64,000 nucleotides of DNA, taken from assembly GCF_011075055.1 (NCBI RefSeq), contig NC_058154.1, positions 7,422,620 to 7,486,619 on the forward strand, in the 5' to 3' direction. How positions within the stretch are numbered: position 1 is the first letter of the stretch; every line of letters starts with the position of its first letter. Position numbers and translations under genes: made by a program. Shown in pieces: positions 44,472 to 55,973 of the stretch. Source of the stretch: Mangifera indica (taxonomy: Eukaryota > Streptophyta > Magnoliopsida > Sapindales > Anacardiaceae). Under the pieces are notes generated by a model that was not told the origin of the DNA, made no database searches, and worked only from the letters and a program-made list of their open reading frames with translations.

Positions 44472-46771
44472 TGTAGCATGCGTATGTATGCCCAAGGTTA
44501 TTTTCATGTTCTGGCTTTGTATGTGTGTATCATTACTTGAATAATTGTTGAATAATTGTATAAGTAAGAAATTGGTGACACACAACTGTATAGGTAGGCC
44601 ATACGCCCATGTGGGTTATGAAAAAAGGCAAAATCATCTTTTCCCATTGACTTATTGATATTTGACTAAGTTTGGTTTGATCTACACGCCCATGTGTGAT
44701 GGTCTACACGCTTGTATGTGGTCAATGCATTTGAATTTTGGATAAGGATATGTTTCATGAAGATTTCAGAAAGTGTCGTTAATGCATAATGGCATACATG
44801 CCTGTGTGCCTTAAGTACATGCTTGTGTGTCGTTGTTTGGAGTGAAAATAAAAAAAATTGCATTTGCATTTGGCTTAGTGTTCAGCATTTTTCTTTCACC
44901 TAAACAGAGAAAAATGAGAGGGGTTTTGAGTGCTTTGGAGATTGTAGATATAAAAGAGGATCATAAGAGATTTATCAAGGCCACGTGAGGATTATTTGTA
45001 TCTATAGAGGAAAGTTAAGTAACGAGTTTCCTTTTTTTGTAATGATCTCTCAAGATTTTGCTGAATCTAGTTGGTTTTGATTTGTTATTTGGTTAAAAAG
45101 GAATACTTATGAATGTTTAGTTATAAGTGATTATTGATTAGTTGGTTCATATTATATTAGGGTGTTTTGAATGAGTAAAGCATGTATTGAAATTTATATA
45201 TTTGTATGTGTGTGGTGTTGATATTGGAAATGTTGTTGTTTGGTGATGTAAAAAGGTTTTGTGGACTCTTGATTGTCGGTGTTGATGTGAGAATTGGTTA
45301 CAAAATATATATGCATGATGTTAATTGTCTTAGTTGTCAAAACATTGAGTAATGGTAATCTATAGGTGATTTAATCAGATGAGTTAATTATTGTGATGAT
45401 TGTTGGTTTGCGAACATAAAGAGATACTTGTAATGTGGTTAGTTGATTGGGCAGTGTAGTAGATATGTTTGAAAGTATGTATGGTTAGTTAGAATTTGTG
45501 GTTTTAGGCGAATTGAAAATTTGGAAAATTGTCGACACACACCGATGTATATTTGGGGAAAATTCTCCTCATATTAGATTAATGTCATAGAAGTATGGAT
45601 TTGAAAATGGGCACACACTCATATGGTATAGGACATATAGTCATGTGCCCTACCTCAAAGATACACACTCGTGTGCTTAGAGTTACATCGTGTGGATTAA
45701 TCAACACACCATCGTGTGTGAGAGGTACACACTCATATAATTTTGGGAAATTTTGAAAATAAAAACGTGAGAAGTTAGAAAAGAAATTATAGAGTTCAGA
45801 TATGAATATGAGAGTTTGAAAATGATTACTTTACCTCTGTTAAGGAGGATTACGAGGAAAACTGGCAATAAGGCCTTAATGAAAGTTGTTGGTGATGGAA
45901 ACTATTATAAGTATATTTGACTATGTGGACGATAACACGTATCCTGATTGAAGCAATTTCAGGTTGAAAACTATAAACAATGTATTATACTAGTTGAAAC
46001 CATCCAATTGTCTGCAATGTGATAGTGAAAGCAATAGGATTAGTTTTTGTGACTTTGATAACTTTGAATGATTATGAATCGAGAACAGGCACCGTAGCAT
46101 CTGGTATACATGTGTGAATTTGATATGGTATCCTTAGCCCAAGCTCAACTAACATGTGTGTAGGATACACGTTATTGATGACATTTATAATGTCTCCTGC
46201 TTTCACCTGATGTATGAGATTTCAATGTAAATCATTCGACACTACTTATCCAAGATGACACTGTTATAAAAAAAATGGCGTTAAGCAATGAGATAATTTG
46301 AATAGACATTTGGGATGTTAGGAAGACATCCATAATACCACAAACTGAAAAGTAAAGAACACGAAAAATTATTGTAAATAGATATGTGGATATAATATAA
46401 GTGTATGGATTACAAACTTACTAAGTGTGGTTTTGTAGATAGAGTTATAGAGCAGTGGGGCAGTAGTGAGAGAAACAATAGGTCAACTTATTGAAGCGCA
46501 CGAGGGTAGAGGCATTATCGTCTTTTCACGTGATTGGATTTGTTTATGTGTTTGAGTGTATCACCTTTCTATACACATTGACTGTATGATTTGATTACTC
46601 AGACTTGATTATTCTGATTTAATAATTAATAAGTACATTTTTGGGATTATGTGGATTCATTTAATAAAGTATATTTGATTTAATCGTTTTTACATGTAAA
46701 ATATTTAATTCGGCATGTCTCTTTAGGTTAACATTCCGTATAGAGGTATATATCTAGAGAAAGGTGTTACA
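44472..46771 (+). mobile_element. 3' LTR (2300 bp)
   Basis: It runs from TGTAGCATGC to AAGGTGTTACA. Clear hyphenated palindromes are CTACACGCCCATGTGTG (44682), ATACACACTCGTGTGC (45661) and CACACCATCGTGTGTG (45705), among others. The cluster positions (about 110-370 and 1065-1275 bases into the LTR) match those in the solo LTR at 14149. The late block has a GTTTTGTAGATAGAG run near 46430 and CAACTTATTGAAGCGC near 46481, equivalent to the 3' part of related LTRs. No coding. Confidence 0.8.
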
Positions 46772-47251
46772 TAAGTCTTCACATAACTTAGATGTTTCCT
46801 TCGACAATCTTTTGAGCTCCTAGGCTCCAAAGGCACTCAAACTCTCTCTAAACTCTCGATTGAGCTTTATAAAAATGTAATTAATGGTTAAACATAGGCG
46901 TCTGTAGTTTTTTTTTTCTTTCTAGAAAAATGACATATATAGTCATGTATACCCTTATACATGGGTGTATAGTCTATTTCCCATTAATAACAATTTTCGA
47001 AATCACCGTGAAACAAATCCTTATCCAACATTCAAATGGGTTGACCATACACAGGCATGTATACTATCCATACTTAGCTAATTCACACACATCACACGAA
47101 AAAAGACTATTTTGATTTTTCCATCATATACATGGGCGTGTGGCCTTCCTGCATGATTGTGCAACCCTAAAAACACTCAAACACCATTATTAAAGCATAT
47201 TTAAGAGGTAAAAAGACTAAATCAACCTTGGACATACCTATAGGTAATACA
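46772..47251 (-). mobile_element. LTR fragment, minus orientation
   Basis: It contains, in reverse, the first ~400 bp of the same LTR family: GAAATCACCGTGAAACAAATC (46999), CATGGGCGTGTGG and the AAAAGACTATTTT block (47102-47114). It ends GGTAATACA at 47251, which reads TGTATTACC on the minus strand. The rest of the LTR is missing on the left, where the 3' LTR of the neighbouring element begins. Confidence 0.65.
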
Positions 47252-47655
47252 TGAGGGTTTTTTCATGATTAGTAGGGTTGGAACTAATTGCCCAACACTC
47301 TTAAATGATGTTCTGGTCTCTCTAAAAATCCCTTGCATAATTTTCCTGATGACTATAAGAACTATTATTGGTGTTGTTATAGCACTAGAGGTTTGTCCTG
47401 GAACCTCTGCTTTGTACCTCTCCTGATTAGGGACCTCTGAAACATCTTTGATAAGCTTTATAGATCTTACTATACTGAAATAAAACTTAACTCAGGCAAA
47501 TATACTTGTTTATCTTAATGCAAGTTAAAACTTATAGCGACAGGTGTGTGGGATTGATCAACATTACATGAGGGACTATTTTAACTTATGCATTTTTATA
47601 CACATTATGACTTAAAACCTTCTTGAGCTCTAAGAACATGCTCTAATTCCATAAA
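47252..47655 (-). pseudogene. gag: Gag start and leader of a deleted gypsy element
   Basis: 47290-47470 on the minus strand resembles the very N-terminal gag region at 7800-7950 (a VPNQER-like tract and an IMQxIFREI helix). The primer-binding site ATGCTCTAATTCCA lies at 47638-47651 with two changes from the tRNA-iMet complement. The rest of gag and all pol are missing: gag abuts the LTR fragment at 47251. This is an internally deleted element. Confidence 0.55.
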
Positions 47656-48155
47656 TATAACACCACTCTCCATGAACATACCCCTACATGAAATATGCCC
47701 TCAAAGAAACATGCAAGACTTATCTTCTTAATGAAACAGTGGAATATCAGTATGCAATAAAACATTTCAAGCAATCATGTGCATGCAAAAAGGCATAATA
47801 ATAATAATAATAATAATAATCCTTTATTCCATAAATAATCATAGTAAGTCCAAACATTAAATACCCGAAACATGTGTTTGAAATAAACATCTTCAACAAT
47901 AAGTGTAATAATATGAAATATAATAGTGACTCTAGTAATAATCATAAAATGATAGCATTGCCCATCCACCTCATGCAACGAACTAAGTTGAACAGCTAGT
48001 TCCCCACATGTCTCTCTATTCACCTCTTTCTGCAAAACTATATAAAAAGACCATATAAATGAAAAATATTCAATAAGTAAATAACATTTCAGCATATTGC
48101 ACAAAGCATAAAACTGAAATTGGCATTCATAGCTAAGCCTCTATGTGGTTATGAT
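47656..48155 (-). mobile_element. 5' LTR, inner part, split by a nested element
   Basis: It begins TATAACACCAC (TG decayed to TA) next to the primer site and is interrupted at 48155. The remainder continues after the nested element at 55974-57162, ending AAGTGTTACA. The flanks of the nested element, ATGAT (48151-48155) and ATAAC (55974-55978), are compatible with a decayed 5-bp duplication with two transitions. Confidence 0.65.
47795..47820. repeat. ATA/TAA microsatellite
   Basis: About eight uninterrupted ATA units within the split LTR. Confidence 0.95.
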
Positions 48156-50493
48156 TATAACAACTCTCTCCTGATTTATATCCCTACACAAAATATATAC
48201 TCAAAGAGACGTGTCTAATTAAAACCTTTCATACAAAGACAAAATCTCAAATATGCTTTATTAATGAAAATTCCACAATCCCAAAAATACCTTTATTACT
48301 CAATAAACACAAATAGATAAATCTTGAAACTCAAATAATCAATTAAGTGTGCATAATCAAATATAGTCAATTCTAAATACATGAAATATCAAATCATGGT
48401 AAAATGATGAAATCATCCATGCCTTTATGCGCCACCACGAGTTGACCCGCTAAATCTCTCGTTATTTCTACTATATAACTGTACTTGTATAACTATACAA
48501 ACAAAACATGTGAGTGAAACACATTCAATAAGTAGGTGATCTATAAAACTTGACAAATAACCAATGTCTATAAAATTTACGTGTCTTTTGCTCTTCAGTT
48601 TATGGTGTCATGGATGTTTTTCCAACATCCCAAATGTTAATCCAAAATATCTTGGTACCCAATGCCTTTTTTCTCAGTAGTAATGTCATCTTGGAAGAAT
48701 AGTACTAAACAATATATGTTGACATCCTAGACATCTAGTAAAAAAATATGACATCCTGAAAGTCATCCATAAGTTAGACCCTATACATGTGTTAGCTAGG
48801 CTTAGGCTAAAGATACCATATCAAAAGAGTAGAGAGACCCCAATCCTCTTCCACTATTACACATGCATCCCAGATGCTATGACGCCCATTGCTAGTACAT
48901 AATTATCTAAGGTATTATTGTCACACAGACTAGCCCTAGTATTTCACTACCACAATGCATATAGCTCGGTAGATCCAACCAGTTTAATACATTGTTTCTA
49001 GTTTTTTACTCAAAACTGCTTCAGTCGGGGTATATATCGTCATCCACACAGTCGGGCACACTTATAATGGTTTCCATCACTAATAGTCTTTGTTAGGGCC
49101 TTATTGTTGGCTTTCCTTATGGTTATCCTTTTAGAGGTAAATTAGTCATTTCTAAACTCTCATATTCATATCAGAAGTCCTCATTTTCCTTGCTAACTTC
49201 TCACATCTCTATTCTCTAATTTTCCTAAACATACATAAGTGTGTATCCCTTATACACGAAGATGTGTTGATCAATTTATATTGCAAAACTCTTAAGCACA
49301 TGGGTGTGTATCTTTAGGGCAAGGCACACGATCATGTGTCTCATACCACACAGGCATGTCTATTTCCAAATCCACACTCTCGTGGCTTACCTTAACACAG
49401 GGAGAAAATTCCCTCAATTATATATGGTCGTGTGTCATGTAATATACGACATCTGCCACTGATTTTCTAGAAATTTGAATTACGTTTTTTGTTTTTTTAT
49501 CATCTCCGTTCAACCAAAACATTCCAAAATGCCCTTATAGAAATACTGCATATATGAAACATGCTTCCTCGTTACGAAAATACATCGTAGATCCCAAAGG
49601 CCATAAATTGACCTAGCATTCTACAGTCAATACATCATTCATCACCACATGTTCATATAAACTTGATTCCAACTCCTAATGCACACAAAAAGAACCTTAA
49701 ACCTTATTTATAATTTAAATAGTTAACCTATTGTCAATCTATGATCAAAATCTACCCTTTTTATTAACCCATTCAAACATTATAAGGACAATTCCAAAAC
49801 CTCAACACTAACTAAAAATCCACTAATATGCATTCTCAACAGTCAACACACACAATTTCCAAAGTATACATAATTAAGAATGCCCAAAAAACAACAAATA
49901 TCAATCGAATATCTCCAAAATCAATCAAACATCATAAGGATTCAAAGAAGACACTACTTACTTTCCTTCCGACGAAGTAACAATCTTTTTGTGGCTTAAA
50001 TGGCTTCCAATGATGATCCTTCATGTTCTTAAGTCTCTAAAACTCCTAAAACCTTTTTTTTCTCTTTCTTTTGCTGAAGAAAACATAATCAATAATGAGC
50101 CAAATGCATTTCACAATCTTTTTGTTTTTATTTCAGATAGTGATACACGGATAAACATCCTTAACACAAGGGTGTGCATGCAGTTACATAATAAAGGCAA
50201 ATTCTAAAATCCCCTTAAAGTTACTTTGTTTTTTCTAATATTTCAAATGTGTTGATTACACATGAACGTATGAACCATCATACATGGGCGTGTGGATAAA
50301 CCAAACTTAGCCAAATATCAATAAGCAAATGGGAAAAGACAATTTTTTATTTTTTTTCTTAATATATAGAGGAATGTGGCTATCCCACATGGCCAAGTGT
50401 CATCAATTTCATATATATCCAATTATTCAAGTGATAATATGCACACACAGCCAAAAGACAAAAATAACCTTAGGCATACCTACAAGTGTTACA
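48156..50493 (-). mobile_element. 3' LTR of the nested element
   Basis: TATAACAACTC to AAGTGTTACA. It aligns by eye with 53719-55973 over its length, for example GTTTCCATCACTAATAGTC against GTTTCCATTACCAATAGCC, and CTTTGTTAGGGCCTTATTG against CTTTGTTAGGGCTTTATTG. The pair differs roughly every ten bases, so the insertion is old. Confidence 0.8.
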
Positions 50494-50509
50494 ATTCTAT
50501 AATTCTCTC

Positions 50510-51720
50510 TTCATTTAAGAATTTTATCCCTAAAATTCTCTAGAATAGTTATAAGAACCTCTACGTCATATCTTGTGCCACCTCCCAAGTGGCATCCCTG
50601 ACCCAATGGTTCCTCTAAAGAACCTTAACCAATTGAATTTGCTTGTTTCTAAGTTGTTTCACTCGTTTATCCAAAATCTGAACTGGGCACTACTCATAGG
50701 CTAGATTGTCTTCTACCTCCACCTCATCAACTCTCACTGATATACTTACACAACAATGACATATGAAATATATTATAAATCTTGTCCATCCTCATTGGCA
50801 ACGTAAGTCAGTAGGTAACTTGACTTACATGCTCCAAGATCTTAAAAGGTCCCATAAATCTCCGCATCAATTTACCTTTCCATTCTAACCTCATCAAATG
50901 ACAATAGGGAGTAACTTTGACAAAAACTTTCTCACCCATATCAAATTTCAAGTCTCACCTCCTCTAATCAGCATAACTTTTTTGGTGATCTTAGGCTTGT
51001 CTCATCTTTTACCTGATTAGTCTTATAACTTTGATTATCTTTTAAGTTATCTCCAGCCCCAAAGCCTATGCTAAAACATCTCTCTTACCTATCTCATCCT
51101 AATAGAGTAGTGATATACTCTTTCTCTCATAAAGTGCCTCATACAGAGCCATCTAAATGGTAGTTTGATAGCTATTATTATAAACAAACTTCATCAATGA
51201 TAACACATCAATCCAACTGGCTCCCTGACCCAGACAACATGCCTTTAACATATCTTTGATCACCTGGTTCATCTTTTCATTCTACCTATTAGTTTGAGGA
51301 TAATAGACGATGTTGAATGTCAATCTAGTACCCATAGATTTATGTGAACTTTACCAAAATTTACCATATTTTTTTTTATACTAGTTTACAAAAAAAAAAA
51401 TTTCTCAAGTCTTGGTACATCTTCACACTCTTAGAGTAGGTAGTGTAAGAGGAACTATAAGCATCAACGAAAATCTGATTTCTCAACTCAATAAAACTAG
51501 ACACACAAATTTAGTATATCATCAATAAAACTGAATTTTGGCTCAATACCTTCGTCAACTCTCTGTCTCATCTGAATAAACTAATCATCTATCGACCAAA
51601 CTTTACAAATATCTTCTAATAAGGTCGATAGAATCCTTAATCCAACCAACAACCTAAAAACCAACTCCATTTGATCTTTCTCTAATTCCCGTTACAACTC
51701 TCAACAAGCTATAATATGAA
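50510..51720 (-). pseudogene. pol: Integrase C-terminal part with chromodomain
   Basis: Minus-strand reading near 50530-50790 gives IYNIFHMSLLCKYIS, VQILDKRVKQLRNKQIQLVK and NHWVRDATWEV, a chromodomain with one stop at the expected Trp position. The integrase C-terminal domain and end of the core run to about 51345. There a deletion marked by T- and A-runs (51369-51376 and 51390-51400) joins to the N-terminal zinc-domain region. The catalytic core is incomplete. Confidence 0.7.
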
Positions 51721-52100
51721 ACAACATTACTTTTTGCTTATGTAGTTAACTACCATATTAGTCATTCTTGAGTGATACCTGATGTCGTAATCATAATCCT
51801 TTACTAGCTCTAACCATCTCATTTGTCTTATATTTAATTCTTTCTATGTGATAAAGTATTTTAAACTTTTGTCATCCCTGTAGGTATTGCACTTCACTTT
51901 ATATAAGTAGTGCTGCCAGATTTTTAAAACAAACACAATTGTGGCCAACTCCAAGTCATGGTTAGGATACCAAAGTTCATAATCCTTGAGCTATCTAGAA
52001 GCATAAGCAATCAGCTTCCTTTTCTACATCAATACAACTCTAAAGCCTTGATGAAAAGCATTCGTATACAAATCATAATCCTTACCATATTTCTTTTTCA
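51721..52100 (-). pseudogene. pol: RNase H remnant
   Basis: The minus strand shows an element of the RNase H start, YGKDYDLYTNAFHQGF, near 52030-52090, and a central [16 protein letters not shown] helix near 51920-51960. A following region (51760-51900) includes a degraded H-S-L-K-Y. Stops are frequent. Confidence 0.65.
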
Positions 52101-52573
52101 TGAAAGGATCGATATGTCATAAAGCGAGTGACTAAGTCTAATAAAACCACTATCCAAAAGCCATTGCAATTATTTCTTCAATTTCTAGAGTTTAGTTAGG
52201 GTCATACGGTATAAGGCTTTAGAAATAGACATTGTCCTAGGAGCCAACTCAATGTTAAACTTAACCTCTTTCTCTAGTGTTAACCCTATTAAATTACCTA
52301 AAAACACATATGAAACTCAAATACTATAGAAGTGTTTTGCAAGCTCAGAATTGATTCCTCCACTTTAGTCACTACATGCACCAAATATCTCATACAACCT
52401 TTGCTCAACATCTTTCTTGTTTTCACACTGTTGATTATCATGCTTAACACATGACCCTTTCTAAAAGTTAACTCTTGACTATCATCTAAAATAATGTGGA
52501 CTTTCTTTTTCCTGTAGTTAATCTCAGCTCTATTCAACTCAAAAAATCCATGTAAGTAAGTACCTTTTCTCAT
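52101..52573 (-). pseudogene. pol: Protease end and RT start joined to RNase H by deletion
   Basis: The open segment 52298-52573 contains LNRAEINYRKKKVHI, GHVLSMIINSVKTRK and YLVHVVTKVEES, the protease end and spacer. 52100-52290 continues to the first RT block (LAPRTMSISKALYRMT-like, then SHSLYDISILFMKK). At about 52095 it switches straight to YGKDYDLY of RNase H. The fingers, palm with the FIDD box and the connection are gone, about 0.7 kb. Upstream, the protease active-site half is also missing at the gag junction near 52575. Confidence 0.7.
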
Positions 52574-53690
52574 CTCAGATGTTTATCTTTCTTAGTTCGC
52601 TTCTCACATCTCAACTTATACCCTTCCAACCTTTTATGAAACCTTAAGCTTGGAAGCTCCTCTTGCCTCTATTGTCTCAATTGCCTCTCTTTCGATTGCC
52701 ACCTAGGATAGTCTGGTCATATCTCAAGGCTAGGGCGGTATATCTAAGCTACTTTGACATACCTCTCTTTTGGGCCATTCTCAACTTCATAGATTTTGAC
52801 ATTTGAACTCTACCTACTGCTTCTATATAGAATTTGAAAGGTTTATCTCTTGTCAGTAAGTCTTTTCAATGTCTATTTATAGTCCATTATTGAAGATTTT
52901 TGTCTTTCTTTTATTAGTACTGGCCACATCTGACATGTATCGAACTAATACGTTTAGTCTAGTAAAAAACTCCTTAAACATCATATGTTCTTATCTCAGG
53001 TTGAGGTATTCATGTGCCCAAACATACAATGTATTTTCTTCTAAAAACTCCCTCTTAAAGCCCTTTGAAACTTAACCCATGTCAATATATCCTTTTAATG
53101 GGTATCACGAAGTGTTCACTACTAAACCTTGGCATTAGCTCTCATCAAATAATTGACATGTTAGACCTTCTCATGGTCTATCATTATACCATGGAACTTG
53201 GGGGCTAATACCTACTAGCCAAGTTATAAATGGGGTGCTCTCTGTTACCCTCATCCTCACCAATCTCTTCATATCCTTACCCACTGTCTCATGTTAGGAT
53301 GATAGGTCAACAACAAGCGAATCTTACTCAACAATATAAGAAGCTTGCACTAGATGGCTTATACTCTCTAAGGCCTCTTGATTAGCTTAGAAGACCTCCT
53401 GAACAATCTTCTTAATAGTAATATTGTCAACTTGAGGTTCTAAAACTGTACCCGAAGCTAATCCATATGTCATCCCCTGGCTACCGTCATGGGTTGAGAC
53501 CTCTTTGGCATTAGCATTACCCAATAATCTATTAGATCTCCTCATCTTGAAACCATTCACATAAGCTTAGACAAATGTACTATAACTTTTACAAGTTAAA
53601 ATAATACTTACAACTGTCGATGTTCGGGAGCGATCAATATCACATGAAAGACTATCAAAACATTTATGCACTTTCAAACACTTTTGGATT
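52574..53690 (-). pseudogene. gag: Gag of the RT-deleted element
   Basis: The gag core lies around 53060-53180, where the minus-strand reading resembles RANAKVxxxTLRDTH before a M-T-W-V-K-F region. A charged Arg/Gln-rich part (RQLRQxRQEELPSLRF) at 52640-52700 leads to the deletion junction. The start region lies near 53400-53540. The plus-strand frame at 52869-53075 is a shadow. Several stops are present. Confidence 0.55.
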
Positions 53691-53699
53691 CCTAAAACC

Positions 53700-53713
53700 A
53701 TACTCTAATACCA
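53700..53713 (-). promoter_or_regulatory. tRNA-iMet primer-binding site, two transitions
   Basis: ATACTCTAATACCA differs from ATGCTCTGATACCA by two G-to-A changes (C-to-T on the other strand) and lies five bases from the LTR at 53719. Confidence 0.75.
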
Positions 53714-53718
53714 AAAAA

Positions 53719-55973
53719 TATAACACCATTTTTCCAATACATACCTCTATATGGAACATATAACCAAAGAGATGTATCTAATCAAAACCATTCATGTAGA
53801 GAAATAATGTCAAATATGTGTTATTAATGAAAATCCCATAATCCCATAAATGTCTTTATTACTTAATAAACACAAGCAGATATATCTGGAAAGTCAAATC
53901 ATCAATTAAATGTACATAATCAAATACAGTTAATTTGAAATATCAAATCATGATAAAATGACAAAATCATCCTTGCCCTTACACTCCACCATGAGCTGAT
54001 CTGCTAGTTCCTTTATTACCACCCGGTTGATCCATAACTCTATTTACAAAATCTCACAAATAGAACACGAGTGAAACACACCTAGTAAGTAGATAATCTA
54101 TACAACTTGACACATGAACTCGTTTCTATACACAATAAAACTTACGTGTCTTTACTCTTTAGTTTGTGATATCATAAATGTTTTTTCAACATCCCAAATA
54201 TCCATCCAAAATATCTCAACATCGAACATCTTTTTCTTTGTGGCATTGTCATCCCAAATGACTAGTGTCAAACAATGTATGTTAATGCCTCAGACATCTA
54301 GTGAAAGCATGTGACAATCTATAAGGTGTACTTGGTACATGTGTCGATCAAACTTGGGCTAAGGATACCATATAAAAAGAGCAAAAAGACCTTAGGTCTC
54401 TTCCATTATTGCATACGCATACCAAATACTATGATGCCTATCATCGGTGCCTAATCATCCAAGGTATCATGGTCACATAGACTAACCTTATTGTTTTTAC
54501 TACCACAATGCACACAACTTAGTGGATCCAATCAGTGTAATCATCATTTCCATTTTTTACTTGAAACCTCTCTAATTGAGGTACATATCGTGGTCTATAC
54601 AATCAGATACATCAATAATGGTTTCCATTACCAATAGCCTTTGTTAGGGCTTTATTGTTGGTTTTCCTTATAGTCATCCATTCTAAGGTAAATTAGTTAT
54701 TTCTAAATTCTCATACTCATATCCAAACTCCACATTTTCTTTACTAACTTCCCATATTTCTATTCTCTAATTTGCCAAAAAGTATACCAGTGTGTATCCC
54801 TTACACACGAAAGTGTATTAATCAATCTATTTTGTGAAAATCCCAAGCACACAAGCATGTAACTTTAGGGTAGGTCACACGACTGTGTGTCCTATACCAT
54901 ACAAGCGTGTGTCCATTCATTAATCCACACTCTTATGGTTTACTCTAACACGGGGAGAAAATTCCCCTAATTATACATGGTTATGAGTCATGTGACACAT
55001 GACTGTTTTTTTCATTTTTTGATCATCTTTATTCAACCAAAACGTTTTAGAATGCCCTATAACAATACTACTCATACGAAACATGCTCCCTCATTACCAA
55101 AATACATCTTAGATCCTAAAGATCATAAATTAACCTAGCATTCTACAGTCAATACAATTCTTCGTCACCACATGTTCATATAAACTTGATTCTAACTCCT
55201 AATGCACACAAACAAAACCTTAAACCCAATTTATAATTTAAATAGTTAGCTTATTGTCAATCTATGATTGTAATCAACCTTTTTTATTAAACCATTCAAA
55301 TATCATGAGGACAATTCCAAAACCTCAATACTAACTACAAATCCACTAATATGCGTATTCAACAATCAATATACATAATTTCCAGAGTATATATAATTGA
55401 GAATGCCCAAAAAAACAACAAATACCAATCAAATATCTTCAAAATCAATCAAATATCATAAGGATTTAAAGAAGACAGTACTTACCTTCTTTATGATAAA
55501 GCAACGATTTTTTCGTGGCTTAGATGGCTTCCAATGATGATCCTTCGCGTTCCTAAGTCTCCAAAACTCTCAAAACCTTTCTTTCTCTTTGTTTTGGTAA
55601 AGAAAATATGATCAATAATAAGCCAAATACATTTCATAATCTTTTCATTTTCACTCCAAATAGCGATGCACGAGCGTGCATCCTTAACACACAAGCATGT
55701 ATGCAAGTACATAATAAAGGCACGTCCCAAAATCCCTGTGAAACATATCCTTTTCAATTATTCAAATACATTGACCACACATAGGTGTGTAGACCATCAT
55801 ACATGGGCATGTGGATTAATCAAACTTAGCCAAATATCAATCAACAAATGAGAAAAGACGATTTTGCCTTTTTCACATTAAATCAATTTCATACAAATCC
55901 AATTATTCAAGCAATAATACACACACATAACCAAAAGACAAAAATAACCTTAGGCATACTTACGGGTGTTACA
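53719..55973 (-). mobile_element. 5' LTR of the RT-deleted element
   Basis: It runs from TATAACACCAT to GGGTGTTACA. It carries palindrome clusters near 54785-55000 (for example GTCACACGACTGTGTG at 54874) and 55665-55810, and the conserved GAAAAGACGATTTTGCC block near 55852. See the partner at 48156-50493. Confidence 0.8.

Larger units (their letters stand above)
40733..46771 (+). mobile_element. Tekay/Del-like Ty3/gypsy element lacking gag
   Basis: The order on the plus strand is a 5' LTR piece (40733-about 41260), protease end, RT, RNase H, integrase, chromodomain, polypurine tract (44458-44470) and a full 3' LTR (44472-46771). The 5' LTR keeps only its first ~530 bp and runs straight into protease, so most of the LTR, the primer site, gag and the protease active site are gone. 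Stops are dense. Flanking 5-mers CTCCT and TAAGT do not match. Confidence 0.8.
48156..55973 (-). mobile_element. Tekay/Del-like element with most of RT deleted
   Basis: 3' LTR 48156-50493 (2338 bp), internal region 50494-53718 (3225 bp, about 1.2 kb shorter than the 4.4 kb of the element at 21704) and 5' LTR 53719-55973 (2255 bp). Both LTRs, a primer-binding site (53700-53713) and a polypurine tract (minus-strand AAATGAAGAGAGAAT beside 50500) are present. Coding has gaps in gag-PR, RT and integrase. The element is inserted in the LTR of another copy (47656-48155 plus 55974-57162). Confidence 0.8.

Noticed and set aside
47795..47820. Trinucleotide run considered as an LTR target site or coding repeat
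   Set aside because: It lies within an LTR and in no supported frame; a plain microsatellite.
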